Source of the DNA: Clostridium acetobutylicum ATCC 824
Lineage (GTDB): Bacteria; Bacillota; Clostridia; Clostridiales; Clostridiaceae
Assembly: GCF_000008765.1 (NCBI RefSeq)
Contig: NC_003030.1
Span: 98,501 to 162,500, forward strand
DNA length: 64,000 nucleotides
Direction of reading: 5' to 3'
How positions within the stretch are numbered: position 1 is the first letter of the stretch; each line of letters begins with the position of its first letter. Below are positions 1 to 9,527 of this stretch, in pieces. Made by a program: the position numbers and the translations under genes. The notes below the pieces were generated by a model, which was not told the DNA's origin, did not search any database, and saw nothing but the letters and a program-made list of their open reading frames with translations.

Positions 1-1
1 A

Positions 2-220
2 CTAGTAGATATAGATTGGAATTGTTATGATTATGATGCAGAAGGAAAACCTAAGGTGGCAGAACAATTGATTCAAAATGTTAAGAAAACCTCTTATGGA
101 AAGAATAAATTAGTTATTTTAATGCATGATACTTATGGAAAAGAAGAAACAGCGAAGGCACTTCCAAGTATAATAGATTATTTGAAAGTTCAAGGATACG
201 AATTTGGCACTTTAAAATAA
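2..220 (+). CDS. Polysaccharide deacetylase, C-terminal fragment
   Basis: Only the last 72 codons of this gene are in the window; the frame is open from base 2 to the TAA at 218-220. The translation carries LVILMHDTYGKEET followed by ALPSIIDYLKVQGYEF. This resembles the end of NodB-type polysaccharide deacetylases, where a hydrophobic strand and an MHD/LHD motif precede the final helix and the 'G(Y/F)EF' strand. Members of the family remove N- or O-acetyl groups from surface polysaccharide or peptidoglycan in a metal-dependent way, usually outside the membrane. The catalytic Asp-His-His residues lie upstream of the window, so activity cannot be judged. The gene ends just before a hairpin terminator. 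Confidence 0.7.
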   Translation, partial: LVDIDWNCYDYDAEGKPKVAEQLIQNVKKTSYGKNKLVILMHDTYGKEETAKALPSIIDYLKVQGYEFGTLK

Positions 221-227
221 CATAAGC

Positions 228-258
228 ATGGGTAGTTTTTGAAGGCTGCCCATTTTTG
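228..258 (+). terminator. Intrinsic terminator of the deacetylase gene
   Basis: An 8-bp stem (ATGGGTAG pairing with CTGCCCAT, one G-T pair, 228-235 with 246-253) is followed by a short T run. It lies 8 bases after the deacetylase stop. Confidence 0.75.
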
Positions 259-417
259 CCATAAGTACATTACATAAATTTCAATATTATGAAACTATTT
301 TATTATAATTAGGGTAAGAATATAATTTGTAATTTATTAAAAAAGGGTAAATACAGTGACAAATTGTTATAGATACAACGTTTAAATAGAATTTTTATTA
401 AAAAAACAAAAAAACTA

Positions 418-446
418 TTGACATTACATCAATTAGGTATTATTAT
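418..446 (+). promoter_or_regulatory. SigA-type promoter of the ilvC leader
   Basis: TTGACA at 418-423 and TATTAT at 441-446 are separated by 17 bases. This is close to consensus and sits about 60 bases before the start of the T-box leader. Confidence 0.75.
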
Positions 447-502
447 CGTCACATACAGTAAATGTTAGTGCAGTAATTTTTAAAAATAAATAGTAATTAC
501 AA

Positions 503-720
503 AGACAATGATGAGGAAGAGTAAATAGTGATTATTTTTTAGAGAGTGAGATACTGGTGGGAACTCATAAATATAGCTATTGAAGGTAGCCTTTGAGTCG
601 AAAGTTGAATTTCAGTAGGCTTTTTCCGGTTTGAACCGTTATTATTTAAGTAAAAAATTTGGGTGGTACCGCGCGACCAAAAATTCTCGCCCCAAGCAGG
701 GAATTTTGGCCGTTTTTTTA
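503..720 (+). promoter_or_regulatory. T-box riboswitch leader of ilvC
   Basis: The leader holds the 14-base-class T-box core GGGTGGTACCGCG at 661-673. An intrinsic terminator follows (CCAAAAATTCTC at 677-688 pairing with GGGAATTTTGG at 699-709, then seven Ts). Upstream are Stem I elements (GATGAGGA, AGAGAG, GGTGGGAACTC) and the TTTGAGTC motif. Uncharged tRNA would pair with the specifier loop and the T-box to favour the antiterminator. The likely specifier lies just before GAAG near 575-580. AUU (Ile) is my first reading and CUA (Leu) is possible in a shifted register, so I leave specificity open within branched-chain amino acids. A 172-base AT-rich stretch with no recognised element separates the terminator from ilvC. 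Confidence 0.93.
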
Positions 721-892
721 TATAAATAAATTTCTAAATATTCTTAATTGAATAGCACCCACGGATTTCTACAGATTTATTATACAAAATATTCATAAAA
801 TTTCAATTGTCATAATTTTTATTCAATTGAATATTTAAATAAGATAATATTAAAAATTATTATAAACAATATTTTTTAGGAGGAAAAGTGTT

Positions 893-1906
893 ATGGAAGA
901 ATTAAAAGTTTATTATGATGAGGATGCAGATTTAAATTATTTAAAGGATAAGAAAATAGCAATTATAGGTTTTGGAAGTCAAGGACATGCCCATGCTTTA
1001 AACTTAAAGGAAAGTGGTCTCAATGTAATAGTTGGACTATATGATGGAAGTAAATCATGGAAAGTTGCAGAGGATTATGGGTTTGAAGTTTATGAAGTTG
1101 CAGATGCCGTAAAGCAGGCTCAGGTTGTAATGATACTTTTACCAGATGAGAAACAAAAACAAATATATGAAGCAAGCATAAAAGATAATCTAGATGAAGG
1201 TGATGCACTATTTTTTGCTCATGGTTTCAACATACATTACAATCAAATAGTACCACCTAAAAATGTAGATGTACTTATGATAGCACCAAAGGGACCAGGA
1301 CATATAGTTAGAAGGCAATATACAGAGGGTGGAGGAGTTCCTTGTCTTTATGCAGTACACCAAGATTATACTGGAAAAGGTAAAGAAATAGCATTAGCTT
1401 ATGGTAAAGGAATTGGTGGAACTAAAGGAGGAGTTATGAACACTACCTTCAAAATAGAAACTGAAACTGATTTATTTGGTGAACAAGCAGTACTTTGCGG
1501 AGGAATATGTGCATTAATAAATGCAGGATATGATACATTAAGAGAAGCTGGATATTCAGCTGAAAATGCATATTTTGAGTGTTTTCACGAAATGAAGATG
1601 ATAGTTGATTTAATGTATGAAGGCGGAATGGCTAAAATGAGATATTCAATTAGTGATACTGCAGAATACGGAGATTATGTTGTAGGGAATAGACTTATAA
1701 ACGATAACGTAAGAGCAGAAATGAAGAAGGTACTTACTGAAATTCAAGATGGAACATTTGCAAAAAATTGGTTGCTTGAAAATCAGACAGGAAGACCAGC
1801 ATTTAATGCTAGAAGAAGAATAGAGGCAGATAGAGAAATAGAGAAGGTTGGTAAGAGACTTAGAGGTATGATGAGTTGGATTAATGAAAATCCTTCAAAC
1901 GAATAG
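893..1906 (+). CDS. ilvC: Ketol-acid reductoisomerase
   Basis: This is a class I ketol-acid reductoisomerase of 337 residues, the usual short-form length. It converts 2-acetolactate or 2-aceto-2-hydroxybutyrate to the dihydroxy acids of valine/leucine and isoleucine synthesis, using NAD(P)H and Mg2+. The N-terminal Rossmann motif [17 protein letters not shown] and the segment [15 protein letters not shown] are visible. The C-terminal knotted helical domain contains the acidic metal ligands ([14 protein letters not shown] and the later CFHE). The ATG at 893 follows AGGAGG at 878-883. The gene stands alone behind a T-box leader, so it should be induced when a branched-chain aminoacyl-tRNA runs short. 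No other ilv or leu genes are adjacent. Confidence 0.97.
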
Positions 1907-1982
1907 TAAATAATATAGGGGGCTTTTAGTGCAATATAATTAAAGGTAATTGGGGCAACTTTACATATTGTACTTGCTATGA

Positions 1983-2035
1983 AAAGGACTGTTTAAAAAT
2001 GGTAGAAAATCATTTTTAAACAGTCCTTTATTTTC
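1983..2035 (+). terminator. Terminator after ilvC
   Basis: A 19-bp perfect stem (1983-2001 pairing with 2011-2029, core GGACTGTTTAAAAATG) with a 9-base loop is followed by TTTTCC. Confidence 0.85.
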
Positions 2036-2063
2036 CTAATAAAAATAGTTATTGACAGCTACT

Positions 2064-2111
2064 TGTGGATAATGTGGATAAGTATTAAAAAATATTTAAT
2101 GCTGTGGATAA
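2064..2111 (+). promoter_or_regulatory. Three DnaA boxes in a row
   Basis: TGTGGATAA, the reverse complement of the DnaA box TTATCCACA, occurs exactly at 2064-2072, 2073-2081 and 2103-2111. All three are in the same orientation and the first two are directly abutting. A TTGACA lies just upstream at 2052-2057, so the boxes could overlap a promoter for the next gene. I saw only one other such cluster in the window (50.8-51.0 kb). Confidence 0.7.
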
Positions 2112-2174
2112 CTCGGAATATATTAAAAAAATTTGAATAATAATTAATGTAATCTTGTTATGGAATGATGTAAA

Positions 2175-2633
2175 TTGGAATCAAACATAATTTTAGTAGT
2201 AATACTCGGTATATCAATAGTAGGTAAAGCTACATCTGTAGCTATTTCTGTGGCTGCATTATTAATTTTAAAGCTTTTAGGGTTAGATAAATATATCTTT
2301 CCTTATTTGAATGATAAAGGAATGTTTTGGGGATTAGTTTTACTTACAGCAGCTATACTTATACCTATAGCTCAAGGAAATGTAAAGGCTATAGATATAA
2401 AAAACAATTTAGTTTCATTTGTTGGAATAACAGCATTAGTATTATCCTTTTTAACAACATATTTAAGTGGAGTTGGACTTAGATATCTTACAGTCCAAGG
2501 TCACAGTGACGTTATGCCTTCTCTTATTTTAGGTTCCGTTGCAGCAGCAGCCTTTCTAGGGGGAGTTCCGGTAGGACCACTTATAACCTCGGGGATTTTA
2601 GCATTGTTAGTAAAGATGGTAAAGAAATCATAA
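2175..2633 (+). CDS. UPF0756 (DUF441) membrane protein
   Basis: A 152-residue integral membrane protein with about four or five hydrophobic segments. It matches the DUF441/UPF0756 pattern: IFPYLNDKGMFWGLVLLTAA, then ILIPIAQGNV, and near the end GGVPVGPLITSGILALLVK. The family's function is not established. The first usable start in frame is TTG at 2175, because a TGA lies three codons upstream; the Shine-Dalgarno is weak. Its 3' end overlaps the convergent LysR gene by 6 bases. DnaA boxes lie 60-110 bases upstream. Confidence 0.8.
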   Translation: MESNIILVVILGISIVGKATSVAISVAALLILKLLGLDKYIFPYLNDKGMFWGLVLLTAAILIPIAQGNVKAIDIKNNLVSFVGITALVLSFLTTYLSGVGLRYLTVQGHSDVMPSLILGSVAAAAFLGGVPVGPLITSGILALLVKMVKKS

Positions 2634-3512
2634 GTCATTTAGTTTTTGAATAAAAAGTTCAGCTACTTTAGATAAATTGTTTTTATGGCAGAGATATGAG
2701 AAGTATCTATGATATTCAGTTTTTGTTGGAATTATCTTTAAATCCTTATTTTTAACATCATCTTTAACTACAAGTGATGAAATAAAGGTTATTCCTAAAT
2801 TGTTTTTTACAGCTTGTTTAATTGCATAGTTACTTCCTAAAATTATTATGTTTTTAGGATAGATGTTTTCAATATTTAAAAAAGTATTTAGATTTTCTCC
2901 TGTTCCAGATCCTTCTTCCCTATGTATCCAGGTCTGATTAGATAGGAATTTGTTTAATTCTATGTTTTTATCATATTTGAAAGAAGAGTGAGAAACAACC
3001 ACCATAGTATCTTTATAAAAATTTTTTAACATATAGTTTTCTAAAGGAACGTTTCCCTCAATTAAAGCTACATCAATATCGTAGTTCTTAAATTTGTCAT
3101 ATATATGTTTAGTGTTTTCTATTGTTACCTCAATCTTAACATTTGGATATTCTTTTATGAAATCTCCTAATATTTTAGGAAGAATAAACTCGCCTATAGT
3201 CATACTTGAACCCAGCTTTAATGTACCTGAGGGAGAGTATGTATAGTTATTCAATTCTTCTTTTGTTTCGTTTAAAAGCGAGAGTATTTGTTTTGCACGT
3301 TTATAAAGAATTTTACCAGTACTTGTGATTAATATAGTTCTTTGTTTATTGGAACGTTCTATCAGCTTTGTACCAAAATATTTTTCTAAATTGGCGATGT
3401 GGAGGCTTACACCTGGTTGTGATATATTGATTGAGTTTGCTGCCTTAGTAAAGCTTTTGTTATCTACTACAGCAATAAACGTTTTTAATTCTTCTACCAA
3501 AAATCTCACCAC
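2628..3512 (-). CDS. LysR-family transcriptional regulator
   Basis: A 294-residue LysR-type regulator. The N-terminal winged helix-turn-helix (about residues 7-65, FTKAANSINISQPGVSLHI) is followed by a linker helix and a periplasmic-binding-like effector domain from about residue 90. It is divergent from the siroheme sulfite/nitrite reductase, and the 130-base gap carries inverted repeats. It is therefore probably the regulator of that gene and perhaps of the hem genes; the effector is unknown. The frame opens with GTG at 3512. A TTG three codons in (3503) is better placed behind GGTGGTGAG, so the true N-terminus may be MVEELKTFIAVV. It resembles the CysL/CysB-type regulators of sulfur genes by context rather than by any residue I can point to. 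Confidence 0.88.
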   Translation of the reverse strand: MVRFLVEELKTFIAVVDNKSFTKAANSINISQPGVSLHIANLEKYFGTKLIERSNKQRTILITSTGKILYKRAKQILSLLNETKEELNNYTYSPSGTLKLGSSMTIGEFILPKILGDFIKEYPNVKIEVTIENTKHIYDKFKNYDIDVALIEGNVPLENYMLKNFYKDTMVVVSHSSFKYDKNIELNKFLSNQTWIHREEGSGTGENLNTFLNIENIYPKNIIILGSNYAIKQAVKNNLGITFISSLVVKDDVKNKDLKIIPTKTEYHRYFSYLCHKNNLSKVAELFIQKLNDL

Positions 3513-3531
3513 CCATAAGAAATTGTGATAG

Positions 3532-3590
3532 GTATAATAAATAATATATATTATACTTATTGGTTGTAATAAAGTATACTATAGTTACAA
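3532..3590. promoter_or_regulatory. Inverted repeats between LysR and reductase genes
   Basis: Two dyads occupy the divergent intergenic region. GTATAATA at 3532-3539 pairs with TATTATAC at 3549-3556. TTGTAA at 3564-3569 pairs with TTACAA at 3585-3590, around an AGTATACT palindrome. They are candidate LysR operators. The first can be read as GTATAAT-N11-ATTATAC, compatible with the family's T-N11-A rule. Confidence 0.45.
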
Positions 3591-3642
3591 TATTACTACA
3601 ATGAAAAATTGAAATAGTGAAAATAAGTCAGGAGAGGTATAG

Positions 3643-5193
3643 ATGAAAGAATTAAATGAAATTTTACTAGGTGAAATTGAGGAATTTAGAAAGCTTGGAC
3701 ATGATTTTTTAGATGGAAAGGTAAGTAAAGTTGATTTTAAAGGAGCATCAGGTGGAATGGGAGTATATGCCCATAGAAGCGGAAAAGAATTCATGATAAG
3801 ACTTAGAATACCTTCTGGAATAGCATCAAGAAAGGACCTTGAACTTATTCGTGACTTTGCAAGAAGGTATGAACTCGATTCAGTTCATCTTACAACACGT
3901 CAAGCTATTCAACTTCATGGAATTTCAATTGATACTGTTTGCGATATAATGGAAGAAGGAATAAGAAACGGATTATATTCAAGAGGAGCAGGAGGAAACT
4001 TTCCAAGAAATGTTGCAATTTCTCCTTTAAGTGGAGTAGATAAGAATGAAGCTTTTGATGTTTCACCTTATGCAGAAGCTGTGGGAAAGCACTTCTTGAA
4101 AAAAATATATACTTACAAATTCCCAAGAAAGTTAAAGGTAGCATTTTCAAATAATGCTGATGATATAGGACATGCAACTATAGCAGATTTAGGATTTTTG
4201 GCGATTAAAGAAAATGAACATGAATATTTTAAGGTATTCATAGGGGGAGGACTTGGAAGAAATCCTAAGGTTGCAGCTACTTTTATAGAACTTGCAGAGC
4301 CAAAGGATGTTCTTTATCACGTTGAAGCTATGACAAGGCTATTTATTAATGAGGGAGATTACAAGAATAAGGCAAAAGCTCGTATAAGATACATACTAGA
4401 AAGAATGGGAGAAGAAGAGTTTATAAGGTGTTATAGTAAATATTTATCTGAGGTAAAGAGTGAAGAAAAACTTGATTTAGAAATAGATAAAAAAGCATAT
4501 ACAAAGCATGGAATAGAAACTACTGTTAAGAATAAAAGACTAATTAGTCAGAAGCAAAATGGATTATATAGTGTGTATGTTCATCCAGTTGGTGGACAGC
4601 TTTCTATTAAGGATTTAGAGGATATATTAAAAGAAACCAGCAATATTGAAGATGTGGAGATAAGGCTTTCAATGTCAGAGGGATTCTATATAAGGAATTT
4701 AAATGGTAATGAGGCTGAAAGGATTCTTGAAATTACAGAACATATAGGCGGAAATACAAGGCTTGAGTACTCTACAGCATGCATAGGAGTACCAACCTGC
4801 CAAATAGGGCTTCTAGAAAGCCAAGCTACATTAAGAAATATAATAGATTACTTTAAAAAGATGAAATTTGAGTATGATGTTCTTCCGGCAGTTCATATAT
4901 CAGGATGTCCTAATTCATGTAGTTGCCATGAAATAAGCGGCATAGGTTTTTGTGGAAAGAAGAAGAGGGTTTCTGAAGAGGTTAAGGATGTATTTGAGCT
5001 ATATCTTAAAGGAAAATTAAAAAGTGGAGCTACAAGGCTTGGAGATTATTATGGAGATGTTTTAAAGGAAGAAGTTCCTTACCTTTTATATGATATTGCA
5101 AAGATTGTGCATGAAAGCGGCGAGGAGTTTTATAATTGGGTAGAAAGTAACGATGAGAAATTGAAAAGTATTGTAAATAAGTATTTAGTTTGA
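3643..5193 (+). CDS. Siroheme-dependent sulfite/nitrite reductase
   Basis: A 516-residue nitrite/sulfite reductase of the ferredoxin-dependent type, carrying out six-electron reduction of sulfite to sulfide or nitrite to ammonia. The siroheme/[4Fe-4S] ligands are visible as ACIGVPTC (C-x5-C) and GCPNSC (C-x3-C) in the second half. Ferredoxin-like half-domains surround them (HLTTRQAIQLHGI; SMSEGFYIRNL). The ATG follows AGGAGAG. The next genes make siroheme and the operon at 14.0-22.9 kb makes sulfite from sulfate. Sulfite is therefore the more likely substrate here, though sequence alone does not exclude nitrite. A LysR gene is divergent upstream. The length is typical of single-chain family members. 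Confidence 0.85.
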   Translation: MKELNEILLGEIEEFRKLGHDFLDGKVSKVDFKGASGGMGVYAHRSGKEFMIRLRIPSGIASRKDLELIRDFARRYELDSVHLTTRQAIQLHGISIDTVCDIMEEGIRNGLYSRGAGGNFPRNVAISPLSGVDKNEAFDVSPYAEAVGKHFLKKIYTYKFPRKLKVAFSNNADDIGHATIADLGFLAIKENEHEYFKVFIGGGLGRNPKVAATFIELAEPKDVLYHVEAMTRLFINEGDYKNKAKARIRYILERMGEEEFIRCYSKYLSEVKSEEKLDLEIDKKAYTKHGIETTVKNKRLISQKQNGLYSVYVHPVGGQLSIKDLEDILKETSNIEDVEIRLSMSEGFYIRNLNGNEAERILEITEHIGGNTRLEYSTACIGVPTCQIGLLESQATLRNIIDYFKKMKFEYDVLPAVHISGCPNSCSCHEISGIGFCGKKKRVSEEVKDVFELYLKGKLKSGATRLGDYYGDVLKEEVPYLLYDIAKIVHESGEEFYNWVESNDEKLKSIVNKYLV

Positions 5194-5199
5194 TAATAA

Positions 5200-5232
5200 T
5201 GTAGGGAAATCATTAATATAGATTTCCCTACA
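5200..5232 (+). terminator. Hairpin after the sulfite reductase gene
   Basis: A 12-bp perfect stem (TGTAGGGAAATC with GATTTCCCTACA) lies 7 bases after the stop. It lacks a good T run, so it may be a weak terminator or an mRNA 3'-end stabiliser. Confidence 0.55.
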
Positions 5233-5258
5233 TTGCATGTATAAGCACATTATATTTG

Positions 5259-5313
5259 TTGTTTATTGACTTTTCAAAGTATATAATGTAGATAGGTTTA
5301 GTATAATTATACT
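5259..5313 (+). promoter_or_regulatory. hemA promoter with a palindrome
   Basis: TTGTTT at 5259-5264 and TATAAT at 5282-5287 are 17 bases apart. Just downstream, AGTATAATTATACT at 5300-5313 is a perfect 14-base palindrome. Its half-site GTATAAT also occurs in the LysR/sulfite reductase intergenic region. Confidence 0.5.
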
Positions 5314-5369
5314 GAAATATATAAAGGCGGGGAGGGAAGCCGCTTTAAAATGTTTTATTGCGGAGATTT

Positions 5370-6560
5370 ATGATACAACTTTTAGCATTGAAAAGAGATT
5401 TAAAAGTTGAAATAAGAGAAAAATTTTCAATAATAGAGAAAAGAATAGGAGATAAGGATGTACTTTTAAAGGAGGTATGCAATGAAGTTGTCATATTAAG
5501 TACATGCAATCGAATTGAGATATATTTTAATAGTGAGAAGAATAGGAAACAAATTATAGAAGAGATTTTTTCAAAGATGGGATGGAACATAAATTTTTTA
5601 GAGAATTTTTTCTATTGTAAAGGTGATGAGGCAATTAATCATCTAATGGAAGTGGCATGTGGCTTTGATTCTCTTATCTTAGGAGAAGATCAGATATTAG
5701 GGCAGATAAAAGCTGCATATGATACTGCGCTTAAAAATAAAACTTCAGGTAGTGAACTAAAGAAGCTGTTCCAGTTAGTTATTACCTGTGGTAAAGAATT
5801 TAGAAGTATATCTATGCTTAATAGAATACCTGTTTCATCTGCATCGATAGCTGTTAATAAGGCAAGACAGGAAAACTTAAGAAGATTTATGGTTTTTGGC
5901 TTTGGAGATGTAGGTTCTCTAGTATGCAAATATATATTATCAAGTGATTTTGATGTGTTATATATTGTTGTTAGAAATAAAGCAGCTGTAAGTATAAAAG
6001 ATAAAAGAATAAAGGTCCTTTCCTTTAATGAAAAGAATAGTTACTATGATGATGTAGAGTGTATGATTTCCTGTACGTCAGCACCTCATCCTGTAATATG
6101 GGAGAAAGAGCTTCCTTACAGGAAATTCACTATTTTCGATTTGGCAGTACCGAGAGATGTTGAAGAGACTGTTTATGGTAGAAATAATATAGATATATAT
6201 GACATAGATCAGATAAGCATGATAGATAATAATAACAGAAAAAAGAGAAAAGAAATAATGATGGCCAATAGACATATAATGTCCAAGTATATTGTAGAGT
6301 TCTATGATTGGCAAAAGGTTCAGGAAATAGTTCCTGATATTATAAAATTGAAGCTGTATGGTGAAAGCGTAAATAAAAGAAGATATGAAACCTTTAAGAA
6401 TAAAAAAGCTACAAAGGATAATGATATGCTTGTAAATATGCTCATAAAAAGCACGTCAAATGTATATATAAATAGAGCAATAGAAGTGCTTAAAGAGGAG
6501 CAATTGAAAGGGCGTGGAGAAGATTGCCTAAGGATATTAAGAAGGATATTTCAGAAGTAG
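5370..6560 (+). CDS. hemA: Glutamyl-tRNA reductase
   Basis: HemA reduces glutamyl-tRNA(Glu) to glutamate-1-semialdehyde with NADPH, the first committed step of the C5 tetrapyrrole route. The catalytic cysteine is in STCNRIE (Cys46 from this start). The GEDQILGQIK motif and the Rossmann segment FGFGDVGSLV follow. I chose the ATG at 5370 because GGAG sits just before it; a TTG at 5358 is the only alternative. It is first in a run of tetrapyrrole genes with overlapping ends. At 396 residues it is near the usual length, although the C-terminal dimerisation region is divergent. Confidence 0.93.
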   Translation: MIQLLALKRDLKVEIREKFSIIEKRIGDKDVLLKEVCNEVVILSTCNRIEIYFNSEKNRKQIIEEIFSKMGWNINFLENFFYCKGDEAINHLMEVACGFDSLILGEDQILGQIKAAYDTALKNKTSGSELKKLFQLVITCGKEFRSISMLNRIPVSSASIAVNKARQENLRRFMVFGFGDVGSLVCKYILSSDFDVLYIVVRNKAAVSIKDKRIKVLSFNEKNSYYDDVECMISCTSAPHPVIWEKELPYRKFTIFDLAVPRDVEETVYGRNNIDIYDIDQISMIDNNNRKKRKEIMMANRHIMSKYIVEFYDWQKVQEIVPDIIKLKLYGESVNKRRYETFKNKKATKDNDMLVNMLIKSTSNVYINRAIEVLKEEQLKGRGEDCLRILRRIFQK

Positions 6561-7171
6561 AAAATTTATTTATAGCGCTTGTCTCTCCTAAGTTAAAAAT
6601 TCTAGTTATAGGGGGAGGAAATGCAGCTCTTATAAAGGTAAGAAACTTTATTAAAATGGGCTGTTTAATTACTATAGTTTCAAAGGAATTCAAGGAAGAG
6701 TTCAATATGCTTAGTGGATTTCCTAATATAAAACTGATAAAAGGAGAGTATTTAAGAGATTATCTTAAGCATTACCATATAATTATAATAGCAACAAATA
6801 ATTTTAAGTTAAATGATAAAATAAGGCAGGATTGCGATTATATAAATAAAATGTATATGGACTGTGGTGAGCCTGAAAAGGGACTATATATTGTACCGTA
6901 TCAAAATGATTCAAAAATGTTTTCGCTTTCTATTAAATCCAGATATAAAAGTCCTAAAACTTCAAAGTATGTTTTGGATAAAGCGATGACATTTATTAAA
7001 AGATATGAGGATTTTTCAGAATATACAGCAAACATAAGAAATAAAATTAAGGGAAGTAGAAAAAAAGAAATTATGAACTTTGTTTGTTCAGATGACTTTT
7101 ATTTTTTTTATAAGAAAAGAAAAGCGGATATAGTGCTTCAGATGTTTTATAGAGAATTGAACGGGGAGTGA
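6524..7171 (+). CDS. Precorrin-2 dehydrogenase / siroheme synthase N-domain
   Basis: A Met8/CysG-N type protein of 215 residues. It oxidises precorrin-2 to sirohydrochlorin with NAD+, and in some members inserts iron to make siroheme. The NAD-binding segment [19 protein letters not shown] and the later ATNN turn are visible. The start is TTG at 6524 behind GTGGAG and overlaps hemA by 37 bases, a sign of tight co-transcription. The C-terminal third (lysine- and tyrosine-rich) is divergent, so I cannot judge whether chelatase activity is kept. The methyltransferase domain that is fused to it in CysG is separate here, in the gene at 8055. Confidence 0.8.
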   Translation: MPKDIKKDISEVENLFIALVSPKLKILVIGGGNAALIKVRNFIKMGCLITIVSKEFKEEFNMLSGFPNIKLIKGEYLRDYLKHYHIIIIATNNFKLNDKIRQDCDYINKMYMDCGEPEKGLYIVPYQNDSKMFSLSIKSRYKSPKTSKYVLDKAMTFIKRYEDFSEYTANIRNKIKGSRKKEIMNFVCSDDFYFFYKKRKADIVLQMFYRELNGE

Positions 7172-7179
7172 ATTATATA

Positions 7180-8055
7180 ATGAAGCTTACAATAGCAACT
7201 AGAAAGAGCAAGCTTGCTCAGGTGCAGACAGAACTAATAATTAATGTATTAAAAGATAAATATGGCATTTCCTCTGAAAAGCTACTGATGGAAACACTTG
7301 GAGATAAAATCCTAGATAAGTCACTAGCGGACATAGGGGGAAAAGGACTTTTTATAAAGGATATAGAAAGAATTCTCTTAGAGGATAAAGCGGATGCAGC
7401 AGTTCATAGTATGAAGGATGTTCCTTTTGAGGTTCCAGATATGTTTGAAATAGCGGCAGTCACCTTAAGGGTTGATGTAAGGGATGTCTTTGTATCTAGA
7501 GACGGGACTCATTTTAAGGACTTAAAAAATGGAGCGGTTATTGGAACTAGTAGTAACAGAAGAGCAGCTCAGCTTAAAATGTTAAGAGATGATATAAAGG
7601 TTGTACCCATAAGAGGAAATGTTCAAACCAGAATAAGAAAAATGGGAGAAGAAAAGCTTGATGGAATAATACTTGCAGCGGCAGGACTTAAGAGACTTAA
7701 TATGGAGAATATAATTACAGATTATTTTTCTGTAGAGGAAATGATTCCAGCTGTTGGACAGGGAGCTCTTGGAGTAGAGATAAAGAAGGAAAACAAGAAT
7801 AGAGATTTATTTAGAAAGTTAGATAATAAGAATAGCAGAATGTGTGTTGAAGCAGAAAGAAGCTTCATGAGAACTTTAAATGGGGACTGCCATTCTACAA
7901 TTGGAGCTTATGCTGAAATAGTTAATGGGCAAATGAATGTATTGGGATTTTACGAAATTGATGGAAGAAGGGTAAAAAAAGATGTGAGTGGGAATATAGA
8001 GGACTATATGAGTTTAGGGAAAACACTTGCAGAAAAAATTTTGGAGGATAAGTAA
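7180..8055 (+). CDS. hemC: Porphobilinogen deaminase
   Basis: HemC joins four porphobilinogens into hydroxymethylbilane. The start [17 protein letters not shown] is the classic N-terminus and supports the ATG at 7180 over the GTG at 7168. [19 protein letters not shown] and [11 protein letters not shown] are typical. The cysteine in NGDCHSTIG (near residue 237) is the expected attachment point of the dipyrromethane cofactor. About 291 residues, slightly short of the E. coli protein. The gene follows the precorrin-2 dehydrogenase by 8 bases and its TAA overlaps the next ATG. Confidence 0.95.
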   Translation: MKLTIATRKSKLAQVQTELIINVLKDKYGISSEKLLMETLGDKILDKSLADIGGKGLFIKDIERILLEDKADAAVHSMKDVPFEVPDMFEIAAVTLRVDVRDVFVSRDGTHFKDLKNGAVIGTSSNRRAAQLKMLRDDIKVVPIRGNVQTRIRKMGEEKLDGIILAAAGLKRLNMENIITDYFSVEEMIPAVGQGALGVEIKKENKNRDLFRKLDNKNSRMCVEAERSFMRTLNGDCHSTIGAYAEIVNGQMNVLGFYEIDGRRVKKDVSGNIEDYMSLGKTLAEKILEDK

Positions 8056-9527
8056 TGAAAAGATCTGGTAAGGTTTATATAATAGGAGCAGGACCTGGAG
8101 AGGAAGAGCTTATAACCTTAAAGGCAATAAGAAAAATGAAAGAATGCACAGCTGTGCTTTATGATAGACTTGTAGGACAGGGAATACTTAAATATTTGAA
8201 TGAAAAGTGTGAGATTTATTATTGTGGAAAAGAGCCTGGGTGTCATTATAAAACCCAAGATGAGATAAATGAAATGATAATAAAGCTAGCTAAAGAAGGA
8301 CATATTGTTGGTAGAATAAAAGGAGGAGACCCATATATTTTTGGAAGAGGAGGGGAAGAGGGACTAAGTCTTTTAAAAGAGAATATAGAATTTGAAGTGA
8401 TTTCAGGGGTTACTTCTCCCGTAGCTGTTTTAAATTATGCTGGAATTCCTGTAACGCACAGGGGCATAGCAAGAAGCTTTCATGTATTTACGGCAAAAAC
8501 AGCCAATGACGATTCTATAAATTTTAGTGCAGCGGCTAAAATTGATGGGACACTGATATTTTTAATGGGATATAGGCAGCTTAACGATATAACTAGAAAG
8601 CTAATAGAAAATGGAATGGATTCAAAAATGCCCTGCGCTGTTGTAATGAGGGGAACTACTAGTCTTCAGAAAAAGGTTATAGGAAATCTTAGTGATATAA
8701 AAGAAAAATGTGATAATGCTAATATGACTTCACCTTGTATAATAGTAGTAGGAAAAGTTGTTGGTTTCAATCAGCAGCTAAATTGGTATGAGAAAAAGCC
8801 TCTTTTTGGCAGAAATATATGTATAACAAGATCTAAAAATCAAAGCAAAACTATGAGAGAAGAGCTTCTTGACCTTGGAGCAGAAGTAACAGAAGTACAT
8901 TCTATAGAAATAGAAAATACAGCCTCAAATTTAGAAGAATACATTAATAAAATTTCAGAGTATGATTATATAATCTTGACCAGTGTAAATGCTGTGGAGG
9001 TCTTATTTGATTATCTTGCTTCAAAGGATTATGATGTAAGAAAAGTAAGGGCCAAGTTTGCAGTTATAGGAAATGCTACAAAAGAAGCGCTAAAGAAAAG
9101 AGGAATTGTTCCAGAGATAGTATCTAGAAAACACAATGGAGAAGGTCTTTTTGATGAGATTAGAGGCTATTTAAAGAAGGATGATAAGATATTTATCCCC
9201 AGGAGTGAAAATTCTAGAAAGTATATAAAGGAACAACTTGTAAGCTTAGGGTTAAGTGTTGACGAGTGTTTTATATACAGAACAGTTCCTGGAAAGCTTT
9301 ATGATAAGGCTGCTTTTGAAAATGCTGATACAATTGTTTTTACAAGTCCATCAACGGTAAAAAATATGATAGCTCTTTTTGGAGAAAAGAACATAAAGAA
9401 AAAGAGTATAATCGCCATAGGACCTATAACAGGAAGAGAGCTTGGAAAAATAAATGCAGAATATTCTACATGCAGTGAATGCAGTGTAGATGCAATAATT
9501 AGGGAGTGTTTGAACAGTGACAAATAA
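8055..9527 (+). CDS. Uroporphyrinogen-III methyltransferase/synthase fusion
   Basis: A CobA-HemD fusion of 490 residues. Residues about 5-240 form the SAM-dependent uroporphyrinogen-III C-methyltransferase, with [36 protein letters not shown] and [20 protein letters not shown]. Residues about 250-490 form uroporphyrinogen-III synthase, with the weakly conserved [19 protein letters not shown] and [10 protein letters not shown] motifs. One chain therefore closes the tetrapyrrole ring and takes it to precorrin-2. Such fusions are common in clostridia. The ATG overlaps the hemC stop (TAATG), and the end overlaps hemL by 11 bases. Confidence 0.93.
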   Translation: MKRSGKVYIIGAGPGEEELITLKAIRKMKECTAVLYDRLVGQGILKYLNEKCEIYYCGKEPGCHYKTQDEINEMIIKLAKEGHIVGRIKGGDPYIFGRGGEEGLSLLKENIEFEVISGVTSPVAVLNYAGIPVTHRGIARSFHVFTAKTANDDSINFSAAAKIDGTLIFLMGYRQLNDITRKLIENGMDSKMPCAVVMRGTTSLQKKVIGNLSDIKEKCDNANMTSPCIIVVGKVVGFNQQLNWYEKKPLFGRNICITRSKNQSKTMREELLDLGAEVTEVHSIEIENTASNLEEYINKISEYDYIILTSVNAVEVLFDYLASKDYDVRKVRAKFAVIGNATKEALKKRGIVPEIVSRKHNGEGLFDEIRGYLKKDDKIFIPRSENSRKYIKEQLVSLGLSVDECFIYRTVPGKLYDKAAFENADTIVFTSPSTVKNMIALFGEKNIKKKSIIAIGPITGRELGKINAEYSTCSECSVDAIIRECLNSDK

